Shown: piece by piece, positions 1-8,064 of the stretch
Layout: each line of letters starts with the position of its first letter
How positions within the stretch are numbered: the stretch's first letter is position 1
DNA from: Tsukamurella sp. PLM1
Lineage (GTDB): Bacteria; Actinomycetota; Actinomycetes; Mycobacteriales; Mycobacteriaceae
Direction of reading: 5' to 3'
Length of the DNA stretch: 64,000 bases
NCBI RefSeq assembly: GCF_023168325.1
Contig: NZ_AP025688.1
Coordinates: 2,356,001 to 2,420,000 of the forward strand
Position numbers and translations under genes: made by a program
Notes under the pieces: generated by a model
The model's database searches: none
What the model saw: only the letters and a program-made list of their open reading frames with translations
Told to the model about the DNA's origin: nothing

Positions 1-807
1 GCAAGGTCGTGATCGCCTCGGGCGCGTGCTCGGGCGCCCAGTGCGAGACGTCCTCGAGCATCTCGAAGCGGTACGGGCCGGTGCAGTGGTCCTTCGTCGC
101 GAACGCGGCGACGTCGCCGAACGCTACGTCGTCGGTGGTCCACACGTACAGGGTGGGAGTCTCGACGGGGCCGATCGCGGTAGGCGGGCGCCCCGCGCGG
201 TACCAGTTGAGCGCTGCGGTGAGCGCGCCCGGCTCCCGGAGGCGCTGGACGTACTCGTCCACCGCACCGGCGGGGACGTCCCGCCCGAACAGCCTGCGGA
301 GCTCCCGCGCACCGTCGGCCAGCATGGCGTTCTCGGTGGCGGGCGCGTTGCGCCACTCGAGCATGTACCGCGACCGGTTCGCCTGGTCCTCGTCGGTGCG
401 CATGGCGTGGCCGAGCGCCGCCGGGTGCGGCGTGGAGACGACGGTGAGCGAGCGCAGCCGGCCGGGGTGTTCGGCGGCCGTCCACCAGGCGACCGCGCCG
501 CCCCAGTCGTGGCCGACGAGATCGAACCTCTCCCAGCCGAGCGCGTCGGCGATGGCGATCGCGTCGGACACCAGCTCGGACATCCCGTACTCGGCGGGCG
601 CGTCGGGCCGCACCCCGGGGAGTAGCCGCGCTGGTCCGGGGCCACGGCGCGGAAGCCCTTCTCCCCCAACACCGCGACCTGGTGACTCCACTCGGTCGCA
701 GCCTCGGGGAATCCGTGGAGCAGGAGGACGGGCCGGCCGGTCTCGGGACCGGCGGCGATGGCGTCGAAGGAGCCCGCGGGCGTGGCGATGCTCAGATGTT
801 CGGTCAC
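1..807 (-). CDS. Alpha/beta hydrolase, epoxide-hydrolase-like (frameshifted, 3' end cut by window)
   Basis: Alpha/beta-hydrolase fold enzyme, most like soluble epoxide hydrolases and haloalkane dehalogenases. The GTG start at 807 gives VTEHLSIATPAG, followed by the oxyanion motif HGFPEAATEW and the DQRGYSPG loop. The nucleophile elbow reads GHDWGG, where Asp replaces the usual Ser, which is the signature of the epoxide hydrolase/dehalogenase branch. A late SHWAPEH supplies the catalytic His. The reading frame breaks in the CCCC/GGGG run at 611-620, where one base appears to be missing; both halves are collinear with the family. The last codons and the stop lie beyond base 1. It is divergent from the gene at 860 with about 50 bp between starts. 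The substrate cannot be told. Confidence 0.8.
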
Positions 808-859
808 GGATCCCAGGCTATGGCACGCACGTGTCGGTGGCCCGTGCAACAGTGACGCC

Positions 860-1428
860 ATGACCGAACTCAGCTCCCTCTCCCCGCCGACCGTCACCGC
901 GCCGTGGCGGCCGCCTTCGCGGACGTCGCCGGCGCCGTCACCGATTGGGACGCGCAGACGCCCGTCCCCGAGTGGAAGGCCCGGGACGTCGTCGGCCACC
1001 TCGTCGAATGGCTCCCCGGGTTCCTCGCGGGCGCCGGCGTCGAGCTTCCGGGCGCGCCGGCGGACGCGGCGGCTCCGGCCGCCGCCTTCGGCCGGCTCAC
1101 CGAGGCCGTGCAGGCCCTGCTCGACGCGCCGGACGCCGATCGCGTCGTGACCCATCCGATGCTCGGCGAGAAGCAGCTCGATCAGCTGCTGGACCAGTTC
1201 TACAGCGCCGACGTCTTCATGCACACCTGGGACCTCGCCCGCTCCAGCGGGATCACCCCGCAGCTCGACCCGGGGTTCGCGCGGGCGCTGCACGGCGGGC
1301 TCGAGGCGATGGGGCCGATGCTGCAGCAGTCCGGGCAGTTCGGGGCGCCGATCCCCGTGCCCGACGGCACCGACGACGTGGTCTCGCTGATGGCGTTCAT
1401 CGGGCGGGACCCGCAGTTCACCCCCTGA
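860..1428 (+). CDS. TIGR03086/maleylpyruvate-isomerase-like (DinB-fold) protein, frameshifted
   Basis: Small actinobacterial metal-binding protein of the TIGR03086/mycothiol-dependent maleylpyruvate isomerase superfamily, about 189 residues after correction. The ATG at 860 starts MTELSSLSP; a base seems lost in the run at 882-887, after which the frame reads ADRHRAVAAAFADVAGAV. Family marks are the helix with VVGHLVEW (metal-ligand His) and the C-terminal DVFMHTWDLARS motif, which carries a second His. Members act as thiol-dependent transferases or have no known function, so no specific reaction is assigned. It is transcribed away from the hydrolase at 807 and probably shares its divergent promoter region. 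Confidence 0.75.
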
Positions 1429-1460
1429 TCCACCCGGGACGGGCCCGCGGAAGCGGCGCG

Positions 1461-1901
1461 CTACCGGGGCGTGCAGATCACGACGGGGATGTCGCGATCC
1501 GTGCGCTTCTGATAGCCGTCGTAGCCGCGGTACGTCTTCACGATCTGCGGCCAGAGCTGCTTCTTCTCCTCCGGGGTCGCCGCGCGCGCCGTCCAGGGCG
1601 TGGTCACCTCGTCGACGGTGATCTCGACGTCCGGGTTCGCCGCCAGGTTCTTGAACCAGTCGGGGTTCTCGGAATGTCCGCCCTTCGAAGCGACCACCAC
1701 CACCCGGTCCTTCTCGAAGACGGGCGCCGTGAGCATCGTGGAGCGGCGCTGCCCGGACCTGCGCCCGATCGTGTGCAGTTCCAGCGTCTGCATGCCGAGC
1801 ATCCGCCGGGGGAACCGGCCGCCGGTGATCGCGAGCAGGGCGCGGTGCCCGTTCTCCAGTGTCCAGGCCCCGGCCGCGGCCGCGGTGTCGTTGAGTGTCA
1901 T
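1461..1901 (-). CDS. F420-dependent (Ddn-type) nitroreductase family protein
   Basis: A 146-residue deazaflavin-dependent nitroreductase-type protein of the split-beta-barrel flavin-binding family. Diagnostic stretches are RRSGQRRSTMLTAPVFEKD and the cofactor-contacting VASKGGHSENPDWFKNL, followed by NPDVEITV. Members use reduced coenzyme F420 to reduce quinones or nitro compounds; F420 is made by Mycobacteriales, which fits the host. The ATG at 1901 lies 7 bp after the stop of the flavodoxin-fold reductase upstream (1909), so the two are probably co-transcribed. The C-terminus DRDIPVVICTPR is intact. No membrane segment is visible; a role in quinone redox balance is an inference from the family and its partner. 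Confidence 0.85.
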   Translation of the reverse strand: MTLNDTAAAAGAWTLENGHRALLAITGGRFPRRMLGMQTLELHTIGRRSGQRRSTMLTAPVFEKDRVVVVASKGGHSENPDWFKNLAANPDVEITVDEVTTPWTARAATPEEKKQLWPQIVKTYRGYDGYQKRTDRDIPVVICTPR

Positions 1902-1908
1902 GCCCCGA

Positions 1909-2639
1909 TCATGCCCTCGAACGCTCTCGCCGGTGCGCCCGGCCGCCGCGCTCGCCGGCACGCACGTGCGGGTGCAGGGCGATCGAATGGTCGTAGTGTT
2001 CGTCGGTCAACGGCAGGTACGGGATCGGCTCGTCCGCGTCGACGGTGCGCAACCTGGTGGCGAGGCCGTCGGCCAGCCGCCCCACCCGTTCCGCGTCGAG
2101 GCCGTACACGTCGGTGATCAGATGCGGCGGCAGCGCCGCCATGCCCGTGTACCAGAACGTGCCGTGCAGCAGCGGCCAGAAGATGTCCTCGACGTCCCCG
2201 CTGATACCCCGCGGCGCAATCGAACCGGCGCGATCGCCGGCGGTGACGACGGCGAGCGCGCGGCGTCCCACGAGGCCCCGTCGCCGTACTTGCGTTTGCG
2301 GCCGGTCGCGGGATCGGCCACGTCGTAGGCGAATCCGCGCTCGAAGACGCGGTCGATCCAGCCCTTGAGCATCGCCGGCGGCCCGTACCACCACAGCGGG
2401 TACTGCAGGATCAGCAGATCGGCGTCCAGCAGCCTGCGTTGCTCGCGGCGCACGTCCGCGCCGCCCTCGTCGACGAGCACCGGGTCGAAGCCCTCGGCGT
2501 ACAGGTCGTCGACGTCCACCGACCACCCGGCGCGGCGGAGCTCCGCCACCCCCGCGTCCCGCAGTGCGGCATTGAGCGATTCCCCGCTGGGATGGGCGAA
2601 CACCCACAGCGCACGCCGTCCGTCGGTCGTATGGTCCAT
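1909..2639 (-). CDS. NAD(P)H:quinone oxidoreductase, flavodoxin-fold (frameshifted)
   Basis: Flavodoxin_2-fold FMN enzyme of the NQO1/KefF/MdaB group, about 243 residues after correction. The ATG at 2639 gives MDHTTDGRRALWVFAHPSGE, the first strand plus FMN-phosphate loop. The active-site stretch LQYPLWWYGPPAMLKGWIDR is the hallmark WW-G-PA-LK motif of quinone reductases. One G is probably missing at 2261-2266 (GACGCCGC for GACGGCCGC); downstream the frame continues RALAVVTAGDRAGS and LLHGTFWYTGMAALPPH, the conserved C-terminal half. It lies directly upstream of the F420-type nitroreductase (7-bp gap), suggesting a two-gene quinone/nitro reduction unit. The last ~20 residues are Arg-rich and may be non-native. 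Confidence 0.8.
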
Positions 2640-2743
2640 ACCTCGCGCAACCCGCGGGCCGGGGCGGTGATTCCCGCCCGGCCGGTCGCTCACCGGCCCG
2701 GGCGCGGATGACCTGCGGATTTCGCCCCGTCGAACGCGTGGGG

Positions 2744-2749
2744 TAATCT
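2744..2749 (+). promoter_or_regulatory. Putative -10 hexamer for the tRNA-Pro gene
   Basis: TAATCT sits 25 bp upstream of the mature tRNA 5' end, a normal distance for a promoter with a short 5' leader. No convincing -35 hexamer stands 17 bp upstream, so this rests on the -10 and position only. Confidence 0.35.
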
Positions 2750-2773
2750 TGCACAGCACGCGAGAGCGAGTCA

Positions 2774-2847
2774 CGGGCTGTGGCGCAGCTTGGTAGCGCA
2801 CCTGACTGGGGGTCAGGTGGTCGCAGGTTCAAATCCTGTCAGCCCGA
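2774..2847 (+). tRNA. tRNA-Pro (GGG anticodon)
   Basis: A 74-nt cloverleaf: acceptor stem CGGGCTG paired with CAGCCCG, D arm GCGCAGCTTGGTAGCGC, anticodon stem CCTGA/TCAGG enclosing loop CTGGGGG (anticodon GGG, reading CCC), a 5-nt variable loop, and a T arm with GGTTCAAATCC. The discriminator is A and CCA is not encoded (the genome reads ACAA). It stands alone and is followed at once by a hairpin terminator. Confidence 0.95.
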
Positions 2848-2850
2848 CAA

Positions 2851-2881
2851 CGAAAGCCACCTGACAACCAGGTGGCTTTCG
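2851..2881 (+). terminator. Intrinsic terminator of tRNA-Pro
   Basis: Perfect 13-bp stem CGAAAGCCACCTG / CAGGTGGCTTTCG around the loop ACAAC, beginning 4 bp after the tRNA. There is no long T tract after it, as is common for actinobacterial terminators. It insulates the tRNA from the sugar dehydrogenase gene at 2928. Confidence 0.85.
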
Positions 2882-2927
2882 TCGTATCCGGACTGCCCAA
2901 CCGGACGTTCCGCCCTACTCTGGGCGC

Positions 2928-3968
2928 ATGAGACGCCTCGCAGTCACGCTCGCGGTCGTACTGGTGCTGGCGGGGTGCGGCGAGGCACCGTCGGGCCGGC
3001 CGGAACCGGGCCCGACCGCCCGGACCGCACCGGCGGACACACTGGTCACGGGCCTGGACGCGCCGTGGTCGGTCGCCTTCGCGGGGAACGATCCCCTGGT
3101 CAGCGAGCGCGACTCCGGCCGGATCGTGGAGGTGTGGCAGGGCCGGCCGCGCGAGGTCGGCCGGATCGACGGAGTCGCGGCGCGGGGCGAGGGCGGCCTG
3201 CTGGGCATCGCGATCCGCGACGGCCACCTCTACGCGTACCTCACCACGGCCGAGGACAACCGGATCGTCCGGCTGCCGCTGCGCGGCGTCGCGGGGCGGT
3301 ACACGCTGGGGCCGGCGCAGCCGATCCTCACCGGCCTGCCCGCCGCGTCCATCCACAACGGCGGCCGCCTCGCGTTCGGCCCCGACGGGATGCTCTACGC
3401 GACCGTCGGCGACGCGGCGCAGCGCGACGACGCGCAGGACCTCGCGAAGCTCGGCGGGAAGATCCTGCGCATGACACCCGACGGCGCCCGCCCCGCCGAC
3501 AACCCGTTCCCCGGCTCGCTGGTCTACAGCTACGGGCACCGCAACCCGCAGGGCCTCGCGTGGGGCCCCGACGGGGCCCTGTACGCCAGCGAGTTCGGTC
3601 AGAACACCTGGGACGAGCTCAATCTCATCCGGCCGGGCGGCAACTACGGCTGGCCCGTCGCCGAGGGGGCCGCGCGCCGCGACGGCTTCATCGACCCGCT
3701 GCAGCAGTGGCGGCCGGCGGAGGCCAGTCCGAGCGGGATCGCCGTCGTCGGCGAACGCCTGTACGTCGCGAACCTCCGCGGCGAGCGCGTGCGCGTGATT
3801 CCCCTCGCGGCGACCGACACGTCCACCGAGGAGGCCACGGGGTACGGCCGCCTGCGCGACGCGGTCCGCGCACCCGACGGTGCCGTCTGGATCGTCACGA
3901 ACAACACCGACGGGCGCGGCGATCCCCGCGCCGGCGACGACCGCATCGTCCGCCTGACCGGTCGCTGA
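2928..3968 (+). CDS. Lipoprotein PQQ-dependent sugar (glucose/sorbosone-type) dehydrogenase family protein
   Basis: A 346-residue secreted beta-propeller of the GSDH/sorbosone dehydrogenase family (COG2133). The N-terminus MRRLAVTLAVVLVLAGCGEA is a lipoprotein signal with lipobox LAGC, so it should be anchored outside the membrane. Family motifs run in order: GLDAPWSVAF, RGEGGLLGIAI, HNGGRLAFGPDGMLYATVGD (catalytic His and Ca-binding loop), GKILRMTPDG, YSYGHRNPQGLAWGPDG, EFGQNTWDELNLIRPGGNYG and ASPSGIAVVG. Length is normal for the actinobacterial members. These enzymes oxidise aldoses with PQQ in the family prototype; actinobacterial homologues often lack proven PQQ use, so substrate and cofactor remain open. 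The gene stands alone. Confidence 0.88.
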   Translation: MRRLAVTLAVVLVLAGCGEAPSGRPEPGPTARTAPADTLVTGLDAPWSVAFAGNDPLVSERDSGRIVEVWQGRPREVGRIDGVAARGEGGLLGIAIRDGHLYAYLTTAEDNRIVRLPLRGVAGRYTLGPAQPILTGLPAASIHNGGRLAFGPDGMLYATVGDAAQRDDAQDLAKLGGKILRMTPDGARPADNPFPGSLVYSYGHRNPQGLAWGPDGALYASEFGQNTWDELNLIRPGGNYGWPVAEGAARRDGFIDPLQQWRPAEASPSGIAVVGERLYVANLRGERVRVIPLAATDTSTEEATGYGRLRDAVRAPDGAVWIVTNNTDGRGDPRAGDDRIVRLTGR

Positions 3969-4018
3969 CCTGCACCGCACCAGCGGATTCTCGCTGAATC
4001 CGCGCTACAGTGGCGTGC

Positions 4019-4480
4019 ATGAAGCGCGCCCTCCTCGCACCGGTCCTCGCCGTCGCAACGGTGCTGTCCGCGGCACCCGCCGGCGCCGCGCCCGCCGTGG
4101 ACCCCGATCGGTACCGAACCGACGGCGGCGGATACGCCTTCACCTACCGCTACGACGGGGCCACCCGCGCGTGCACGATCACCGCCGACCCCACCACGGT
4201 CCGCTGCGGGATCTCCGCGCCGGCGGGCACGCGGATCACGGTGCGTGGGCGCAGCATTCGGCCCGAAGCGGTGGAGATCACCGAGCGCGGCTGGCGTTTC
4301 CTCGAGCGGCGACCGGGAGCCGGCGAACGACGCGACCGGCTCCCGCAGGGGGCGCGCCTGTCGGTCCACGGCGCATCGTGCACAGCGCTCCGCGACGGCG
4401 GGCTGGAGTGCGCGGTCGACGCGATCGGCTTCCGCCAGGTCGACGGGACGTTCGCCACCCGCGGCCGGAAGGCCGCCTAG
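4019..4480 (+). CDS. Small secreted hypothetical protein, four cysteines
   Basis: A 153-residue exported protein of unknown function. ATG 4019 gives MKRALLAPVLAVATVLSAAP followed by AGAAPA, a classical Sec signal peptide with an AXA-type cleavage site; an in-frame GTG at 4010 would only add three residues before the basic n-region. The mature part has four cysteines, in ACTI, RCGI, SCTA and ECAV contexts, arranged so two disulfides are possible, consistent with life outside the cell. I recognise no family. Its TAG stop shares the palindrome CTAG (4477-4480) with the stop of the convergent phosphatase gene, so the two coding regions overlap tail to tail. Confidence 0.7.
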   Translation: MKRALLAPVLAVATVLSAAPAGAAPAVDPDRYRTDGGGYAFTYRYDGATRACTITADPTTVRCGISAPAGTRITVRGRSIRPEAVEITERGWRFLERRPGAGERRDRLPQGARLSVHGASCTALRDGGLECAVDAIGFRQVDGTFATRGRKAA

Positions 4481-5211
4481 GCGATCAGCTTCGCCCGCAG
4501 CTTCTCGATCACGCCGTCATCGAGCCCGAGCCCGGCGCGCACGTATCCGTCGAACCCGCCGTAGCGAGCGTCCACCTCGTCGAACGACGCCTGCAGCGCC
4601 TCCGGGAAGACCCCCGCGAGCACCCGCGCGGCTTCGCCGATGGCCGCGCCCCGCTCCGCCGCGGCACCGGCCGCGATCTTCGCGATCGTCGCCGCGGAGT
4701 ACTCGTTCGTGAGCAGGTAGTCCGCCAGCACGTCGTCGGGCGAGACGCCCAGGATCCGCTGCACGACCGCGGCCGCCCAGCCCGTGCGGTCCTTGCCCGC
4801 GCTGCAGTGGAACACGTGCGGGCCATCGGCGGCCGCGATGGCGCGCAGCAGCCCGGCGAACTGGGCCCGCGCGTTGTCTTCGGCGACGAACATCCGGTAC
4901 ACGTCCGTCAGCAGCTCGCGCGCCCCGGCCGCATCGGTGAGCGACTTCGGGTCCAGCGCGCCGAGCTCCACGTCGTCGCCGATCACGTTGAACCGCACGT
5001 ACCGCGCTCCGCCGGGAACCACGTCGGGCTTCGGCGTCACCTCGACGGTCATCCGGAGGTCGAAGACCCCCGTCAGGCCCACCGCGGCCAGCCGCGCACC
5101 GTCGACCGACGCCTCGTCGAGGGCGTTGGAACGGAACAGCACCCCGCGGCGCATGCGCCCGCCCTCGGCCTCGTACCCGTCCGGCCCCGCCACATCGCGG
5201 AAGTTGTCCAC
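4477..5211 (-). CDS. PtpB-like tyrosine/dual-specificity phosphatase
   Basis: Tyrosine phosphatase of the Y_phosphatase3 (PtpB-like) group, about 244 residues from the GTG at 5211 (VDNFRDVAGPDGYEAEGG). The P-loop is VFHCSAGKDRTGWAA, i.e. HCX5R with the KDRT variant typical of M. tuberculosis PtpB, which has triple specificity including phosphoinositides. The family-typical opening NFRD and GGRMRRGVLFRSNAL are present, as is the C-terminal four-helix stretch ending VIEKLRAKLIA. No signal peptide is seen, so secretion as in pathogenic mycobacteria is not supported by sequence. The frame stays open upstream of 5211 into the next gene, making the start uncertain. Its stop overlaps that of the convergent secreted protein. 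Confidence 0.82.
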   Translation of the reverse strand: MDNFRDVAGPDGYEAEGGRMRRGVLFRSNALDEASVDGARLAAVGLTGVFDLRMTVEVTPKPDVVPGGARYVRFNVIGDDVELGALDPKSLTDAAGARELLTDVYRMFVAEDNARAQFAGLLRAIAAADGPHVFHCSAGKDRTGWAAAVVQRILGVSPDDVLADYLLTNEYSAATIAKIAAGAAAERGAAIGEAARVLAGVFPEALQASFDEVDARYGGFDGYVRAGLGLDDGVIEKLRAKLIA

Positions 5212-5699
5212 ATCCCGAGCGTAGCCGGACGGGTCATGCCGGGCGTCCAAGGCCTCCTGTGGACGCGCCCAGCGCACGCCTCCGGGGCCGCGGAGCGCGA
5301 GCACCAGGAGCGCGTCGAGCGGGACGGCGGCCGGCACCTCGACGCGCGCGGCGAGCCGCGTACCGTCGGACCCCCGCACCAGCAGCTGCCGCATCCGCGC
5401 CCCCGCGAGCCGCGCACCGGGCCACGCGACGTCCGCCAGGACGGCGTGCGGGGAACGGGGCCGGCCACGTCGCAGAGCACCACCGGGCCGGAGCGCACGA
5501 GCCGGGCGATCCGGCACACCACCACTGGCGGGCCCGACGGTGCGCCGTCGGCCGGCGGGCCCGTCAGGACGCCGGCGGGGACGCCGGCGATGAGGACGTC
5601 GTCGCCGTCCATCGCCGTGCCCTCCGGCCAGATCGCGGGGTCGAAGGAGCGGGCGACGCCGGCCCGCGCGAGTGAGGGGAGAACCTCCATCAGAGTCAC
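5212..5699 (-). CDS. Hypothetical protein, frameshifted; boundary with the phosphatase unclear
   Basis: I do not recognise this protein. The start at 5699 (MTLMEVLPSLARAGVARSFD) leads into an Ala/Pro-rich sequence with DVLIAGVPAGVLTGPP. A C is probably missing at 5457-5462, after which the frame continues SPHAVLADVAWPGARLAG and MRQLLVRGSDGTRLAARVEV. From there it is in the same frame as the phosphatase with no stop between, so it is either an N-terminal extension of that protein or a separate gene whose stop is hidden by a further indel (a shift near 5280 would bring a stop at 5234). An AGGAGG motif near 5248-5253 may be the ribosome site for the downstream gene. Confidence 0.45.
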
Positions 5700-5758
5700 G
5701 CCTACCGGTCTACTGGGGCGGTGCCGCGACGGGAAGGGCCGGCGCCGTCAAGGTCCCG

Positions 5759-7135
5759 CTAAGACTCTCGGCCCGTGTCGTCGGCACAGGGCAGCACCCC
5801 GGCCTTGACCGCGTCGCGCACCGCGTCGTAGTCCTTCTCGTTCTGATCGGCGTAGGCGGTCGCGAACCGGGCCGCCGCCTCGTCGAACTCGGTGGACTTG
5901 CCGAGGTACGTCGATGCGAGCGCGGCCTGCGGCGACTGGGCGTGCGCCCGCGCCAGCACGCCCGCGCAGGCCCTGCCGTACTGGCCGAACTGGTTGTGGG
6001 TGAGCAACTCGGTCGCGACGGAGCCCTTCATGTCGCGGAACTGTCGCCAGTAGTAGTCGCGCCCGCGCACCGTGGGCGTGTACCCGAGGAACGGGTCGGA
6101 CTGGGCCTGCAGCGTCTGCTGGCCGGCCACGACGCGCCAGGCCTGCACGCCGCTCGACGGGGCGCCGGGCGGCATGATCGCGGGCCCGAGCCGGCCGTAG
6201 GTCTGCAGCACCGATTCGGCAGCCTCCTTGACCTGGAGGAACAGCGTCTCCGTGGTGCCGTCCGGGGCGTCTCGGCCGAGCAGCACGATGAAGCAGCGGG
6301 TGCCCACGCTGCCGACCCCCACGACGCGCAGCGCCCAGTCGAGAACCCGGAACTGGGCGAGCAGGGCGCGCGCATCCGCGCGCAGCGAGTCGAGGTAGTG
6401 GCCGTAGATCCCCTCGAAGTCCTGCACCAGCTTCGTCGGCGCGGGGACCAGCGTCGGCGGGTCGGCCACGATGTGCGGCTCGCCGTTCTCCCTTGTCGCC
6501 GTGATCTTCTCGACCATGCGCCCCGAGGTGCGCTTGCGGGCCTTCTTCGCGGTCTGCGCGATGAGGGCCTTGAACGGCTTGTCGTCCGCGACGGCGGTGA
6601 GCGTGTCGACGTCCACCGAGACGTAGTAGCGGTCGACGGCACCGAGCTGCATCAGCTGCGCCAGTGTGGTGCGGTAGGTGCCCACCGCGGCGACAACGGC
6701 GTCGGTGGCCTGCGCGTCGGTGTAGCCGTTCTCGCGGGCGGAGATCACGACGCTCGCCGCGAGGCGCTTGACGTCCCACTCCCACGGCGCCACCCCGGCC
6801 TCGTCGAAGTCGTTGACGTCGAAGAGCTGGCGTCGTTCGGGAGAGGCGAACAGGCCGAAGTTCGCGATGTGCGCGTCGCCGCAGCTCATCACGAGCGCGC
6901 CCGTGTTCGGCACTCCGGCCAGGTCGTGCGCCATGATCGCGGCGCCGCCGCGGTAGAAGGTGAACGGCGAGTGCAGCATGCGCGCGATGCGCACCGGGAC
7001 GAGTTCCTGGATGCGGGTGCTGTTCTGCTCGCGGATGATCCCCACCGGATCGCGGCCGTCGGAGGCGAACCGTCCCTGGGAGGCGCGGGAGACCAGCTTG
7101 CGAAGGTCCTTGCCGCTCGGTCGGTCTGACGTCAT
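5759..7135 (-). CDS. DUF2252 family protein
   Basis: A 458-residue DUF2252 protein, a kinase-fold-like family of unknown biochemical role that is common in actinobacteria. Visible family blocks are MLHSPFTFYRGGAAIMAHDL, ALVMSCGDAHIANFGLF (His-rich loop), QLFDVNDFDEAGVAPWEWD and VKRLAASVVIS near residues 50-140, then RVVGVGSVGTRCF and LLGRD in the middle and the C-terminal RDMKGS and YGRACAGVLARAHAQS. The ATG at 7135 is chosen because the family starts with a short basic helix; an upstream extension to 7210 looks non-native. It is divergently placed to the siderophore-interacting protein, with about 125 bp between starts. A single-gene unit. Confidence 0.88.
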   Translation of the reverse strand: MTSDRPSGKDLRKLVSRASQGRFASDGRDPVGIIREQNSTRIQELVPVRIARMLHSPFTFYRGGAAIMAHDLAGVPNTGALVMSCGDAHIANFGLFASPERRQLFDVNDFDEAGVAPWEWDVKRLAASVVISARENGYTDAQATDAVVAAVGTYRTTLAQLMQLGAVDRYYVSVDVDTLTAVADDKPFKALIAQTAKKARKRTSGRMVEKITATRENGEPHIVADPPTLVPAPTKLVQDFEGIYGHYLDSLRADARALLAQFRVLDWALRVVGVGSVGTRCFIVLLGRDAPDGTTETLFLQVKEAAESVLQTYGRLGPAIMPPGAPSSGVQAWRVVAGQQTLQAQSDPFLGYTPTVRGRDYYWRQFRDMKGSVATELLTHNQFGQYGRACAGVLARAHAQSPQAALASTYLGKSTEFDEAAARFATAYADQNEKDYDAVRDAVKAGVLPCADDTGRES

Positions 7136-7223
7136 GAACCCCGATAGTAGTCGCGTACACCGGCGTCCGGCGGGATCCCGATCCCGTACGACCGCGAGCC
7201 GCCGGACCACTCCGCACCCTCGT

Positions 7224-7242
7224 TTAGGAGACCCTAACTAAT
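7224..7242 (+). promoter_or_regulatory. Putative IdeR/DtxR iron box
   Basis: The 19-mer TTAGGAGACCCTAACTAAT matches the DtxR/IdeR consensus TTAGGTTAGCCTAACCTAA at 13 of 19 positions, with both half-site cores TTAGG and CTAAC kept. It lies 20 bp before the GTG start of the siderophore-interacting protein and overlaps the upstream ATG at 7241, where an iron-loaded repressor would block transcription. IdeR control of siderophore genes is established in this order; binding here is inferred from sequence and position. Confidence 0.6.
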
Positions 7243-7261
7243 GAGGCGTACGGTGGACGGC

Positions 7262-8038
7262 GTGACCGAGACCAGCACTCCCCCAGCCCGCCGCCCGCGA
7301 CCGACCTACGACGTCACGGTCGTTCGCACCGACACCATCGGCGCCCACCTCGTCCGCGTGACCGCCGAGGGGGAATCCCTCGCCGAGTTCGGCGACCCGT
7401 CCCTGCCGGGCCTCGCCGCCACGGACGCGTACGTCAAGCTCGCGTTCGGCGACGCCACCCGTACCTACACCGTCCGCGCGTTCGACCGCGCCGCCCGCCG
7501 CATCGCCATCGACTTCGTGGTCCACGGCGACGAGGGCCTCGCCGGTCCGTGGGCGGGGTCCGCGCAGCCGGGCGACGCCCTCACGATCATGGGCCCAGGC
7601 GGCGCGTACCGCCCGGATCCGGAGGCGGCGTGGCACCTGCTCGCCGGCGACCTCTCCGCGGTGCCGGCGATCGCCGCAGCGCTCGAGGCCCTACCCGACG
7701 GCGCCCGGGGCACGGCACTCATCGAGGTGGAGGGCGACGAGGACCGGATCGCGCTGACGGCACCGTCTGGCGTGGACGTGCGCTGGGTGGTCAACCCGGA
7801 CACCGCGGACACCGAGCACCTCGCCCGGCAGGTCGCCGTCGCCCACTGGCCCGACGACCGCGCGAGCGCCCAGGTGTTCGCGCACGGCGAGCGCGAATCC
7901 ATCAAGGCCATCCGGAAGGTGTTGCGGGAGCTGAGCGTCCCGCGCGAGCGGATCTCCATCTCGGGATACTGGGCGCGCGGCCGGGCCGAGGACGCGTTCC
8001 AAGCCGAGAAGCGCCAGCCCATCGGGCAGATCGACTGA
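7262..8038 (+). CDS. Siderophore-interacting flavoprotein (SIP/ViuB family ferric reductase)
   Basis: About 258 residues. SIP family flavoproteins reduce ferric siderophores in the cytoplasm with NAD(P)H or ferredoxin to release iron. N-terminal FAD-binding barrel: YVKLAFGDATRTYTVRAFD contains the R-x-Y-T-V/L-R motif that grips FAD, followed by FVVHGDEGLAGPWAGSAQPG and DALTIMGPGGAYRPD. The C-terminal NAD(P)-binding half has LAGDLSAVPAIAAALEALP and ends in the typical ISGYWARGRAEDAFQAEKR. GTG 7262 is preferred over ATG 7241 because the latter falls inside the putative iron box. It is divergent from the DUF2252 gene and followed 26 bp later by the GT87 gene. Confidence 0.88.
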   Translation: MTETSTPPARRPRPTYDVTVVRTDTIGAHLVRVTAEGESLAEFGDPSLPGLAATDAYVKLAFGDATRTYTVRAFDRAARRIAIDFVVHGDEGLAGPWAGSAQPGDALTIMGPGGAYRPDPEAAWHLLAGDLSAVPAIAAALEALPDGARGTALIEVEGDEDRIALTAPSGVDVRWVVNPDTADTEHLARQVAVAHWPDDRASAQVFAHGERESIKAIRKVLRELSVPRERISISGYWARGRAEDAFQAEKRQPIGQID

Positions 8039-8064
8039 TCCGGGCTTTGCGATAGTGTGGCTCG

